Assembly (NCBI GenBank): GCA_051453625.1
Contig: JBOZIK010000001.1
Location: 23,791,641 to 23,855,640 of the forward strand
Source: Welwitschia mirabilis
Lineage: Eukaryota; Gnetophyta; Gnetopsida; Welwitschiales
Direction of reading: 5' to 3'
DNA length: 64,000 nt
A program made the position numbers and the translations under genes. The stretch's first letter is position 1, and every line of letters begins with the position of its first letter. Below, piece by piece: positions 1 to 11,469 of the stretch. The notes beneath the pieces are model-generated. The model had not been told where the DNA came from. It did no database searches and was given only the letters and a program-made list of their open reading frames with translations.

Positions 1-99
1 ATGAGAATTTTTTTGGCATTCAAGTTTTAGTTGATGTAGAAATTTTTGGGGTGTTACTTTTGGCATTAGAGCTACATAAAGTTTTAAAGTGAGAAAATT

Positions 100-699
100 A
101 TGGACGTTTCAGATTACAAAATAACATGAAAACATAGCACAGGATTTACACCATATGAACTAGTTTATTGAAAAAGAGCTATTTTGTCAATTGAACTTAG
201 AATAAGAACCTTTAAATTTGCTAAAGAACTAATGTATAATTTGGATATAGCTCAAGAAGAATGGATAGTAAACATGAATATTTTAGATGAAAATAGAAAA
301 TAAGCTCTTTTGTGTAAAGGACTTATATAACAAAAAAGTAAAATATATTATCATAACAAAATTAGAAAAACCAATTTTAATTTAGAAGATTCTATACTAA
401 TCTATGACCCTAAATAGATCCATTCAAAATAGAAATATAAACAAAACTAGCTAGTGCCTCATATCATAACAAAAAGTTTGGAAAATGGAATCGTAGAGGT
501 ATATGATCCAGATGAAAATGTAACCTACCAAGTAAATGGGTATACAATAAAAATGTATTATGATAATAAATATTTGCTTCATTATTTAGGAAACCCTAAT
601 AGGGTGAAAAAAAACTTTCACTTAACTTATAAAATAAAAAATTTTATACTAGATAATAAAGGATGTGTTGTTTCCTTAGAGTTTTATTTAGGCTATTAA
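100..699 (+). pseudogene. Ty3-gypsy integrase C-terminal part (element 0, 3' portion)
   Basis: This is the C-terminal end of a retrotransposon integrase, which inserts the cDNA copy into chromosomes. One frame is kept from position 121 to 699. It shows KHSTGFTPYELVY, the plant gypsy motif usually ending LVYGK, then a KxALL..LIxQ helix region, and a tail reading YQVNGYTIKMYYD that resembles the 'VNG.RLK.Y' tail of Athila/Tat integrases. Seven in-frame stops (127, 169, 301, 328, 415, 430, 448) break it; five are TAA/TAG where a Gln is plausible. The last stretch from a GTG at 454 is open for 81 codons. The catalytic core lies left of the window. A relative of elements 1 and 2 is likely because a shared 3' block follows. 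The family call is firm; the exact clade is not. Confidence 0.8.
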
Positions 700-894
700 T
701 TTATTAAGCTATTCAAGATAAATTTAATGATTATGAAACAAGAAGCTAACTTGGCAAGTCTTCAATAGAAGAGAGTGCATTATCCTTATTAATAAGATTA
801 AAAAGACATATTTCATCACATGACAGAATATCTTCTAATGAATATAAATCAAACCAAAAAAATAAAACACAATATTCCACTGTAAGTGCTTGGG

Positions 895-1030
895 GTAAAT
901 GTTCCTGAGAAGGGCCTTTGATAGTGTAATACAATAGCTATGAGAACTTCCCTAAGGGTTAGTCGATCACGATATGGATTTTGAAAATCTTTTAGGTCCT
1001 TACTCCTTTAACAATGGTTGCACTCTCCTT
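895..1030 (+). repeat. Conserved post-integrase block, copy 1 (element 0)
   Basis: A non-coding stretch starting GTAAAT, with GGGCCTTT, GGGTTAG and TCCTTACTCC as landmarks. It lies about 200 bases after the integrase end. The same block, in the same order, follows integrase in element 1 (23355-23478) and, on the other strand, in element 2 (36846-36967). No open frame is shared, so it is probably RNA or DNA structure, or untranslated sequence, not protein. Confidence 0.7.
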
Positions 1031-1048
1031 ATTGTGATTAAATTTTTT

Positions 1049-1504
1049 TTTTTTTTTAAGTTGTAACAATAAAGGTTGAGGAACAGTTATGTTCCAAAAG
1101 TTATCTAAAACATAGCTAGTTACTAAAGTCATAACTATATATCATAACTTATATATTAAAAAATAAAAAAGAAATTTTATTCTAGTATGTGATAGAATGT
1201 GAATCCAAATATTTTTATTTCAATATCATGCACAATCATTAAATTCTATTTTAGCAAAGAGTAAATATTTATAGTTTTAAATCATTTCAAATTATCTTAA
1301 CAATTTGATAAGTTGTTTCGTATGGATTTCCTTTAATGAAATTAATACAATAGTAAGAAAATAAAAATAGTAATAAGATATATTTATTTAAAACAAAATA
1401 ACAAATAAAAGCTTTATTAGATCAAGGAATTTATTACATCATTACTTAAAAAAATAACAAAATCCTTACTCAAATTACTTAAAGCTAATAAATAGATCAT
1501 TCTA
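1049..1504. other. AT-rich stretch, nothing recognised
   Basis: Very AT-rich sequence without a usable frame, RNA gene or LTR boundary that I can see. It probably belongs to the 3' untranslated part of element 0. Confidence 0.4.
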
Positions 1505-1890
1505 CTAAAGTAACTTACTTGTTGAAATGGCTGAAGAATTTGTTCTTTCTATTGAAGCACTTGATATTAGATGACCTTGTAGAACTCTCACATAGGGCTA
1601 GTAGGTGCATTTCACTTACAGATTTTGATAGCATGCCTATTTCTTCAGGGTGATCTAGCCAAAAATTCTTATAAGGCATTACATTCCATATCATTTTTTC
1701 TATGTTTTTCCTATCAAAGCTTAGTGCAGCTAGACTAAGTGCAAAATTTATGCTTTAAAGCTAATTGACTTTCTTTTCTAATGCTTGCATCTATCTAGCT
1801 AGTTTACCTAAGAAAACATTGTAAGCTAAGTCTTCTTGATTAAGTTACTGATGTAATTCTTCTATCTACCCCTAGATACTAGGCCACCAA
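1505..1890 (-). pseudogene. Unrecognised coding-like relic with coiled-coil character
   Basis: On the minus strand one frame reads as protein for about 125 codons if TAA/TAG are set aside. It has a heptad-like segment (EELHQ.LNQEDLAYNVFLGK, then MQALEKKVN) and a compositionally normal stretch including MIWNVMPYKNFWLDHPEE and SVSEMHLLALCESS. Most stops fall where Gln would suit the coiled coil. A second frame upstream (to about 2050) contains EVLDTLNTFITKAGRERF, suggesting a frameshift near 1880. I do not recognise the family. It sits between the element 0 integrase and the 4.4-kb relic, so it may be a further retroelement ORF in reverse orientation, or an older captured gene. Confidence 0.45.
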
Positions 1891-2050
1891 ATGATGAATC
1901 ATGGAACTAAAACTTAGAAGAATGACCCCATTCTTAAAGCGTTCTCTACCAGCTTTAGTAATGAAAGTATTTAATGTATCTAAAACCTCAGTAATTGACT
2001 TATAATCAAAATACAATACGTATTACATCTCATTTTTAGATATAATAGCA

Positions 2051-2927
2051 AGTGGAGGTGATTAGGGTTCTACACTTATAATACAAATATCACTTTGTGT
2101 AGAACCTAAGTTAAAAATGCAATGCTTCACCTTTTTAACACCAAAAGCAGTAATGGGAGAGTAAGAGGGAGTAGATTTTATAAGGTTTAAAAAGGAAGGA
2201 ATGGTAAGAATTGAATAGGATTAAGTGAAAGAACTCTAATACTCAGTATGGAGAATGATGAATGGTTAGCATGGAGGAATGAAATTTATAGCATAAATAT
2301 TACTTAATGTAATGACAAGTATGATTTATCTTAGGATACTTAATATACTCATGTTTAGTAATGAAGTAAAAGATTTTAAAGAAATAACATACCTATTCTA
2401 TCTAACATCTAAGATATGCCAAGCGTACAATGATGATCTTCGTGTCAAAAAAAAAGTCAAGGAATTCCAAACTAATTAAGGTTCAACCTAAAGTTGGAGC
2501 TTCAACTTAATTTATAATCAACTTAGTTTTTCCCTAACATTCAAGTTTTTGTAAGAACCCACCAAATTTTGTTGTTGTCATCAATTGTTTAGTGATTAAT
2601 TAAAATCCTAATTCTTTCTTAAAATTAAGGAAAACATTTATACAATATTATGAAAACATAATTGGTAGTATATATAAAAGTAATGTATTTTCAAATGAGG
2701 ATAAAAAGAGGAATGTTACTGATATTACTCCTTTGATAGAATAATATCATAAGCTGAAATTCTAAAATAGGTTTATCATGTTAACTAACACTAACTCAAA
2801 GTTAAAACTTTAAATAATAGTTCAAGCCAACTTGATAAATGTAGAATTTATCTTCTTAGATTCTATGTTGTTTAAACCTACATAAAACAATATGACTTAG
2901 TTAAAGTCAAAACTTTAAATAATATTT
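2051..2927. other. AT-rich stretch, nothing recognised
   Basis: No frame, RNA gene or repeat boundary that I can support. The right edge contains two more copies of the phrase ACTCAAAGTTAAA that recurs in the adjacent tandem repeat. Confidence 0.4.
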
Positions 2928-3037
2928 CAAGTTAAGACATTATGATGCAAGTTTAGAAGGTTGTCCAATACCAACTCAAAGTCAAGCCAAGCCATTATAC
3001 TGCAAGCTTGGATAGTTTATTAATACTAACTCAAAGT
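2928..3037. repeat. 55-bp direct tandem duplication
   Basis: Unit A (2928-2982) and unit B (2983-3037) have the same length and are clearly alike. Both start CAAG(T/C)(T/C)AAG and end ACTCAAAGT, with only substitutions between them. The phrase ACTCAAAGTTAAA also occurs just upstream near 2790, so the array may once have been longer. Confidence 0.7.
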
Positions 3038-4369
3038 TAAAAATGTGAGTTAGATTTCAAGTCAACTTATTTTTATTAACATAGAAATCCATTATTGAAG
3101 AGTGGAGTCCTTTTATTAAAGGACCTCATTAACTTTTTAATATATCTTCTTTCTGTGATCACACTTTTTTATTTCATCTTACTTAATTATATTTAAGTGG
3201 TTAGGATTTAAAGGATCCTATTAAGAACTTTTGAGTTCTTAATAATCTCATTTAATTCCTTTAACAATTTCACAATGAATTTGATAGCACCTATTGAGAA
3301 CTCAAGAGCTCTTGATGATCCTTATCAAATTCTTTGGTTGTGAAGAGTAGAAACCATTTAAATATGATATCCTATACCTTAGACCTATCACTTAAAATAA
3401 AACTCGATAATCTCCTCCTTATTCTTGACAACCTCCATTGAAAATTAACAAATAGTTTCTTTTCACATTACCTATCCTACTTCAGCCTCCATGATATCCA
3501 TCTCATGTGAACTAATTTATTTACTATTTTCTTTGCCACTGTGTCATTCATTTTCAACATCAACACCCACATGGAATTATTCCATTTTTAACTTTTTTTT
3601 GGAAAAAATTTTTAGTCTCTTTGAATGTATCAATTGAATGCAACAACAGGTACACGTTTTTACTTATTTTAAGCTAGAAACAGTATGTAATTTCACTTTC
3701 ACTTGTGCATTTTCCTTTCTCGTGCTTAAGTTCCTTCAATGTTATGGCAGAATAACTCCACACAAAAATTTTAGGTTTATCATTCTTTCTCATATTTTTA
3801 TTTTCAAGCATTCAGAAGTATGCAAATATTTAACTTAGGGGTAGGATGAACAACAAAATTTTGTGAAAAGCAAATGCTGGTAAAGTGTAAATTCTTTTAA
3901 GATGAAATTTTCTATTTTCTCATTTTCAAACTTAGAATGTTTTACATTCTTTGTAAAAATGAAACAGATCTACCTAATGAGTGTGAAATTGTTTCTCAAA
4001 TGTTAATACTTAAGTAGTTTTAGTTTTTTTAAAAGAAATGTTTTTCAAATAAGATTTTAAACAACCTTATCTAACTCAAACAATTATGATGGTTTGATAG
4101 AATGCAAAATCATTTCTTTTTAAATTTTATGAATGTGTTTTTAGGCCCCTATTTAGTATATTTTGAACAACATATCATTGAATTAGGCTAGTATGAGTGG
4201 TTAACAATGATTGAAAAGATTTAGTTTAGAATCTGTTTACAAATTTTATAAGAATTTAAAGTTGATGAGAAGAAAAATATGTTGGAAATAATTATTAAGA
4301 ATAACAAAATATTAAGTACTTAAAAAGAAATAAAAAAAATGTTGCACTTGCCATCTATAGGTAAATCTA
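3038..4369. other. AT-rich stretch, nothing recognised
   Basis: The short open frame at 3638-3838 has no recognisable motif and lies in low-complexity AT-rich DNA, so I do not call it a gene. No LTR ends, tRNA-like folds or primer sites were seen. Confidence 0.4.
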
Positions 4370-6117
4370 TTGATGATACAGGAAGAAAAGAAGATAAAAT
4401 TTAAGAATGAGTTCATTTGGAGGATGGAAGTGCAAGGAAAAATACCTATGAGGAAAGATTTAGAATTAGAATTTTTTACTATTTCAAGAATTATGGCTGG
4501 TGATTTAGTAATAATTATTCATAAACAGAAGGGTATCACATTACCTAGTCTATACATGATAACAATTATGAAGGATAGAATAAATTAAACAAATGTTAAT
4601 ATTCTAGAATGAACATTTTTTGATTTAGTTAGATATATTCTAAAAATAAGGATGGTTGAAATAGGAGCTTTTGATGCAGTAGAGCTAGGATTTCCATCTT
4701 TGATAGCCTAAATACTAAATAAAAGTAGAGTATCATTTACGCTAAATAAGTCCTGTGTGGACTTAATAATTCAAAGTCTTTTTGGAAAAGAATTAATTAT
4801 TTTAAAGACCACAAGGTAAAGAAGTTTAACTCAAGGAATTTCTTAATTAAAACCAAGTGAACCCTCTTGTATTTCATAAATCCTTCTCTCATTGATGCCT
4901 CCTATAAGTATGGGTCAAGGCCTAACATAGTTTACTTTTAAAAGACTTCTTTCTCCCCATCCTATTACAGCCTATTCAATTCTCTAAAGTACTAGAAGAA
5001 AATAAGATCAACAATATTTACATTACTTTAAATTTAGTTAAGGATCAAATTCAAACTTATCTCAGTAAGAAGGAACAAAATTACAAAATCAAGTTTCTTA
5101 TTTAAATATTGAAAATGAATTTTAAGATAAAAACTAGATCAAGAAAAGGAACATGCTAAAAGATTACAATAATAAATAATCATAAAAGAGGAAAATATTC
5201 AGTCTAAGAAGCATATAAGGACATGAGTAGGAAATTATAGAGAGATTATAATAGGATTGCTGAATTGAAAATAGTTATCGAAGATAAGAATGAATTCGAA
5301 AACTTATCAAGAGAAAGGCTAGAAATGCTTGTCTCTTTATTGTAGAATCTCACTTCAACCAAGAAATATGATGATAAATATATAAAACATTAATAAAAAT
5401 TTATTACATTTATGCATAATGAAGGAACTTTACCATCAATATTTTGGTTGTTTCAAGATGTTAAGGTTCAAAAACCCATGGATTAGCTGTTTTCTCACTA
5501 GCTTTATAAAGCTCAGAAAAAACTAGTTTTCTTAAAGCTTCTGGTATATCTTTCATTAAAAGGTAGCATTTGATAATGTTTGTTTATTAGAATTCTTGCT
5601 AAACCAAGTAAAAATTCAAAGATCTATCCTACATTCATTTAGGAGGGTACTCCGAAAAGGTTTAATACCATATCTATAGATACCTAAAGCCCAAGAATAT
5701 AGACACAAATGGATTGAAGCACAAAATTTAATTGATTATTATCATTCCATCTTAGAAGTAAATAAGAGAGTCATGGATCAAATTATAGAAGAAAATAAGG
5801 CTTTAAAAAATGGAATAGAAGAAGCAAGCTCTTTTGGTTATTAACCTTATCAAGATTTAGCCATTAACAATATAAACTTAGAAATAAAAGAGAAGATTAG
5901 AAGGGTAGTAGATTCAATACAAGATATACCTTATACCTCTTCAAATTTAACTACTGAAGTTGAAAATAAAATAAATCTAAGTGTTGTAGATGCTTTGGAA
6001 GAATATTATGCATATTTGAAGAAGGATATTAGGTTAATACATCCATAATCTACCCAACTTATTATTTAAAATTTAGAAAAATAAAATAAGAAATTAATGG
6101 CATGAACTATATCTAAT

Positions 6118-6886
6118 GAAGGTTAAGTTGGATAAACAAATTAATTTTGGGCATGAGGAATTAGTAGTTTCTTAAAACCTTAATTAGTATACTTAGAAGT
6201 TATATAATTTTATTGATAAGTTTAAAGAGTAACTAGAAAGTATCATTCATAAGACTTATGGGGATAGTAAAAGCTAAATAAAATTTTTGATACTCATAGA
6301 AAAGGGATTAAATCTTTACAAAACAAATTTATACCAAAAAGAATAAAGTCCCTACAAGGGAATTTAAAATTATTTTAAATAATACAATAATAAAATTTTG
6401 TAAAATAATAAAAGAATTTGAAACAAATATGAAACTTTTTATAGTGTCCTCTTAAGATCTTTAGCAACTATATTCATTTAGAGATAGAATTGTAAAGAAT
6501 ATAACCATACTCAGAGGTACTTTTGTGGGTTTTTTTCTAACTTAGAAAACTAATATACACCAAAAATATATACACCCCTATTAGGACCACTCTCAAGGCT
6601 GGGATTATAAGTCAAAGCAATTTTAGAGCAAGAACATATGCCTCAAAGGCTTAAAAAATAGTTCCTTTAGTCCTAAAAATAAGAGAGGAGAGCCAAAACT
6701 ACCAAGGGCTCCTTCAAAAGGAAGAGGTAGAGGAAAAAAGACTGTAACCAAAGAACCATGGGATATAAAGACTATAGATTTGAATGATCCTATTTTATAG
6801 GAAGAATAAAGGAAAATTATGACTACCTTAGAATAGGAAAAGTAATCAGCTTATTTTGCTAAGAAATTAGAAGAATAAAAATCTAG
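6118..6886 (+). repeat. Duplicated segment, copy 1 (left of gap)
   Basis: This segment runs exactly to the gap at 6887 and is repeated from the first base after the gap (6987-7684) with few substitutions. Copy 1 carries about 70 extra bases around 6431-6500 that copy 2 lacks. The copy 2 junction shows the short repeat AATAT found at both edges of the missing piece. The duplicates may be two haplotype versions of one locus left unmerged, or a real tandem duplication. Confidence 0.8.
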
Positions 6887-6986
6887 NNNNNNNNNNNNNN
6901 NNNNNNNNNNNNNNNNNNNNNNNNNNNNNNNNNNNNNNNNNNNNNNNNNNNNNNNNNNNNNNNNNNNNNNNNNNNNNNNNNNNNNN
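6887..6986. other. Assembly gap (100 N)
   Basis: A fixed-size gap. The sequence to its left repeats to its right, ending and starting at the gap edges. Confidence 0.95.
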
Positions 6987-7684
6987 GAAGGTTAAGTTGG
7001 ATAAACAAATTAATTTTGGGCATGAGGAATTAGTAGTTTCTTAAAGCCTTAATTAGTATACTTAGAAGTTATATGATTTTATTGATAGGTTTGAAGAGTA
7101 ACTAGAAAGTATCATTCATAAGACTTATGGAGGTAGTAAAAGATAAATAAAATTTTTGATACTCATAGAAAAGGGATTAAATCTTTACAAAACAAATTTA
7201 TACAAAAAAGAAATAAATTCTCTACAAGGGAATTTAAAATTATTTTAAACAATACAATAATAAAATTTTATAAAATAATAGAAGAATTTGAAACAAATAT
7301 AACCATACTCAGAGGCACTTTTGTGGGTTTTTTTCTAACTTAGAAAATAAATATACACCAGAAATATATACACCCCCATTAGGACCACTCTCAAGGTTGG
7401 GATTATAAGTCAAAGCAACTTTAGAGCAAGAACATATGCCTCAAAGTCTCAAAAAATAGTTCCTTTAGTCCTAAAAAAAGAGAAGAGAGCCAAAGTTACC
7501 AAGGGTTCCTTCAAAAGGAAGAGGTAGAGGAAAAAAGACTGTAACCAAAGAACCATGGGAGATAAAGGCTATAGATTTGAATGATCCTATTTTATAGGAA
7601 GAATAAAGGAAAATTATGGCTACCTTAGAATAGGAAAAGTAATCAGCTTAGTTTGCTAAGAAATTAGAAGAATAAAAATATAGT
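6987..7684 (+). repeat. Duplicated segment, copy 2 (right of gap)
   Basis: Near-copy of 6118-6886, lacking about 70 bases. It continues into the unique end of the relic, which supplies the basic C-terminal tail. Confidence 0.8.
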
Positions 7685-7739
7685 GAAGATCATCCCTTTG
7701 TTTTTAAAAGAAGAAAGGAAAAATGGTAAGCTTTTTTTC

Positions 7740-10380
7740 CTGCTTTTCTATGTATACTTTGTTAAGGGACTAACAAAATATTGAGCTTGGAGGAACTGAT
7801 GAGTAAAGTTAAGGATGTAATTTTTTCTTATTAATAAAATGTTTTTGTTCTTATATTATATATTTTAAATGGTATTCAATATTTCTCTTTAGTACTTGGG
7901 CTAATATACTAATTAGTTAATATAGTCATTAATTAATAAGTTAGTTAGTTTATATATTAGTAGGTCAGCATATAAAATTGTATCATTGTGTTATAGGTAC
8001 AAAATGCCATTTAACATGAGGATGAGGGAGAAGATTAAGGTGGTAAAAATACAGTACCAAATTCAACCATAAAGCTATTCTTCAAGAGCAAAGAAAGGAA
8101 AAAACAAAATACAAAGGGATAAAGGGTATAAGAAGGGAATCACCATAGAGAAGAAGGATCTTTTAGCAAAAAGGCTCTAGAAATAGAACTAAGCAAAGGA
8201 TCAAAAAGAAGCTACATATATCCTAACAAGGGCATACTAACATCTGTAATGTTTCAATGTTACTTGCAAAGGAAAACATAAAATTATTAGTATATTTTTG
8301 TGTAATGTTTTGATATTTTAATAAAAAGTTGAAAAGAAAATATTTTTGAGAAATATTATGAACATGTTTTATTACTTGAAAAAGTAATATTCTCTTTTAC
8401 TTGCTTCTATTTATGTAGTTAAACACAAATTAGAATAATTAGCAATACTTAGAAATAAGTATTATTTAGTGTTTGGTGAAACTTCTATTATGTTTTTTCC
8501 ATTTTCTTCAATCCCCATAATGTAATATATGTATGTAGCCAAGTTTAGCAATTATCAATCTAACTAGTTCATGCATTTAAAACAAAATGGTTAAAGTGTT
8601 GATGGTCTTAGTTAGTTTTTTAGTAAACCTATGATTTTAATTTAATGGTTTAAGCTTATTTTAAATTAATAGCATTATAGTTTTCTACATTTTTTAGCAT
8701 AATTTTATAGTATTTTCTATATTTATTTCACAGTATAAGCTTTTACCACCACTCCATCTAATAAATTCCACCAACCACCCTCCCCTTCTATCCATTCATA
8801 AGTTCATTAGATTAGATGATATGAGTTGATAGCACTTAAGTGAAGTGAATAGTTAATAAGTGATTGTTTTCTTATTTCAAACTAATAGAATTTAAGTTTA
8901 CTAGTAGTTTTTCAAAAAAAAGGTTTGCTTACTCTTTAGTTAACTTGTTAAGTTATAGCTTTACTTAAGATCTTTTAATAATAACTTATGTTGAATTAAG
9001 GTGGAACCTACTTTTAGGCTAACTGAATTATTTTTAAAGTCATTTTTATGAGGACAAGGCTTATCTTGATTAGGATAATGACCTAATGACTTCTTTATAT
9101 GCATAAAAATGTATTAAATATGGGAAAGATAATTAAAAAGAAAATAAAAATATCTCCTCTTCTAAAAGCACATTATTTTATGATCAATTGAAAGTGGATT
9201 TAGTGAACTACATCAGGGATATGAATGGTCACTAGTAATGTAGCTTTGATGATATATTTTATGACATGTTTAACTGCATCGGGGCTATAACTGCTTATTA
9301 GTAATATAACACTGAACCTTTCATAAATCAACATGTTTAACTCTATTACAAGGAGATGTCATAAAACTAAATGTCTAATTAGATCAAAATGCTTGAAACA
9401 TAAATCAAGACATGATTGTAGAAGAGGAAAATTGGAATAAAAAAGGTGGAATTGGGAGATCCTTTTTGTGTTTACTTTTCTTTAACTTGTATACTTGAGA
9501 ATTTACTTAACTAATTTTTGTTAAATTGTAGGTTTACTTAGCAAATATCTTATTTGAATGATAATATGACACATTGTAAATTTAGAATAAAATTTGTAAG
9601 ATTTTTAATAAATGTGACCATTAACTTAGGTATTCTATCTTTTGAATTTATAGATAAGGGATTTTCATTAGGTTTGTTCTCTACAAATTATATCTTATTT
9701 TAAACCTTGCATCACATTGTTTTCCCCAAATACATTCATCATCATCATGTACTAGCCTAATTAACTTGTTTTCAAAAGCCTTGTATAAATTTTCCATCTT
9801 TGTAACTTTAAGGACAAAGTTTAATTTTGGTTGTGGTAAGGCATCCACTTTGACAAAAAAAATTAAAAAAAATTAATTTTGATGCCTTAATTGTTAAAAA
9901 ATTGATCAAAATTTTTTTAAAATTTCATATGATTTTTTGGCTTGCCTTTCTCACTTAGTCAAATTTTCCATTCTTTACTAGCTCTTTATTACCTTTTTCC
10001 AAGGATCTAGCAAAAGACTAGTTAAGGTTATGTTTGTATGCTAAAATTAACATTCTACACAAGTATAATTGATTAATTTAGCATAGGGAAAATTATTAAA
10101 TTAATGGTTTTATTACATATTAATGTCTTCTACTATTTTTATTACTTTTATATGAAATTATAGAGTTCCTTTAATATAAGTATGTATATTATGACCTTTA
10201 GAAGAACTATTTCCTAAATTAAGAACTTTCAGCACCAAACATTGTGTTTCCATTTAGGACTACTAGTGATGGCCTTCTAAGGTAAATTGACACTAAACTC
10301 ATGTTTCTATAATCTTTTATAGAATTAATCACATTGGATGTATGGGCTTAGTTATATAATAAACTAAAACTAATTTTAAG
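7740..10380. other. AT-rich stretch, nothing recognised
   Basis: The first 500 bases are purine-rich and follow the end of the long relic, as the 3' end of a retroelement would. No LTR terminus could be fixed. The rest is AT-rich without frames or RNA genes that I can support. Confidence 0.4.
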
Positions 10381-10870
10381 CTTCAATAACATGTGGCAAA
10401 AGTATAAATTGAGATATTGCAATAACATGTGGTGCAACGATGATAATCAAGATAAAGATACATGACATTGCATTCATTAGCAACATCATTAGTAGTAAAA
10501 GGACACATCATTATAATGTTTGCATAAGAATATAAAGCATCTTTCTTTGTGGCTGCATGCCAAATGTATTTGTAACTCCCTCCTTATGTAACTACCCTTA
10601 AGTAATCCCCCTTATGTAACTGTCATCTAATACATAAGGACAACATCTAATGCAATCATGATGTAATTTTTCGAGCATTTTCTCATCTATAAAAGGCCCT
10701 TAGTACTCCATTATAAACATCTTTTGGTCTTCTTAATGTGGGAAAGACTTGGAGGCTTGCACATCATGGTGCTATAATACCTTTCTTGGGGGTAGAATTT
10801 TCAAGGCTAGTTAATGAGTCTTTCTTCTTCTTCTTCATTGATATAATATATATTCATTTTAGATTTTAAC
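10380..10870 (+). promoter_or_regulatory. LTR-type promoter segment with TATA box
   Basis: A strong plant TATA box, CTATAAAAGG, lies at 10687-10696. Upstream are paired short direct repeats: AATAACATGTGG near 10386 and 10425, and CCTTATGTAACT near 10582 and 10610. A TGATGTAA motif near 10660 resembles a decayed as-1-type activator site. Downstream, a CT-rich stretch (TTCTTCTTCTTC) and TTGATATAATATA follow, as in R/U5 regions. This looks like the U3-R part of an LTR or pararetroviral-type promoter. No matching second copy or downstream ORF was found, so the owner is unknown. Confidence 0.5.
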
Positions 10871-11469
10871 ATAAGAGTTGTTTTAAGCCCTTTCATTGTT
10901 ATTGTTCAATTTGCTTAGCATTAGCAATATTTAGGTAAGACTAGTTCTGTTCTTTTTTTATTGTTAATGATCAGAAAATGATATTAATAATTTTCAGGTG
11001 AGCTTATTTAATTGTTTTTAAAAACCATGTCAGTTATTCAAAGTTACTTTTTTTATTTATATTTTTTGTTGTTTGATAGATCTTATGCACTTCTATTTAT
11101 ACTTTTCATACTTATAAAGGATTCTAAAGTATATGGAGGACTGAATAACTCATCACACTTATATGATGGATGAGATTATGCCTCTAGGATAAGCCTTAAT
11201 GACTTGGTAATTTATTACATGTTTCAAGATATATGAATCATTAGAGTAAAGAAGAAGAATCGGATAAATCTCTAGATACTTGGAACATTTCCATCACCTT
11301 GCATGATCAATTGAAGATTACTACTTTCTTCTTAACTTTAGATTTTACTTTATTTGAATTTTCTATTATAAGTTAAAGTATTATGTATCCTTTATTTAAA
11401 TTTACCTCATATATTCCTATTGAAGAATAATACTAAGTATTTCACATAGTTTAAATCTAAATCACTACT

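Larger units (their letters stand above)
4370..7735 (+). pseudogene. Long unrecognised decayed ORF, possibly a retroelement extra ORF
   Basis: Coding character runs through about 3.3 kb on the plus strand with several frame changes. It starts with an open 72-codon piece (4370-4588) and a globular section with DLVRYILK and VELGFPSLIAQ. Around 5690-6100 comes a helical, charged section with EAQNLIDYYHSILEVNKR and VMDQIIEENKALKNGIEE. The end is basic: PSKGRGRGKKTVTKEPW, then DHPFVFKRRKEKW. Stops are overwhelmingly TAA/TAG at Gln-like positions. Part of it is present twice across a gap. The globular section faintly recalls the 'plant transposon protein' ORF of Athila/Tat elements, and it lies 3' of an integrase as such ORFs do, but this is inference. 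I cannot name the family. Confidence 0.5.

Noticed and set aside
3638-3838. 66-codon plus-strand ORF
   Set aside because: Phe-rich reading of T-rich DNA without motif or conserved context.
121-7735. TAA/TAG read as Gln throughout, as in a ciliate-type genetic code
   Set aside because: The families (Athila, Tekay with chromodomain, tRNA-Asp primer sites, copia) are plant-specific. TGA and Trp-type stops and frameshifts also occur, catalytic residues are lost by the same transitions, and the non-coding primer sites show the same decay.
4370-7735. Endogenous pararetrovirus as the source of the long relic
   Set aside because: No movement-protein, coat zinc-finger or RT motif typical of caulimovirids could be read; coiled-coil and basic-tail features alone are not enough.
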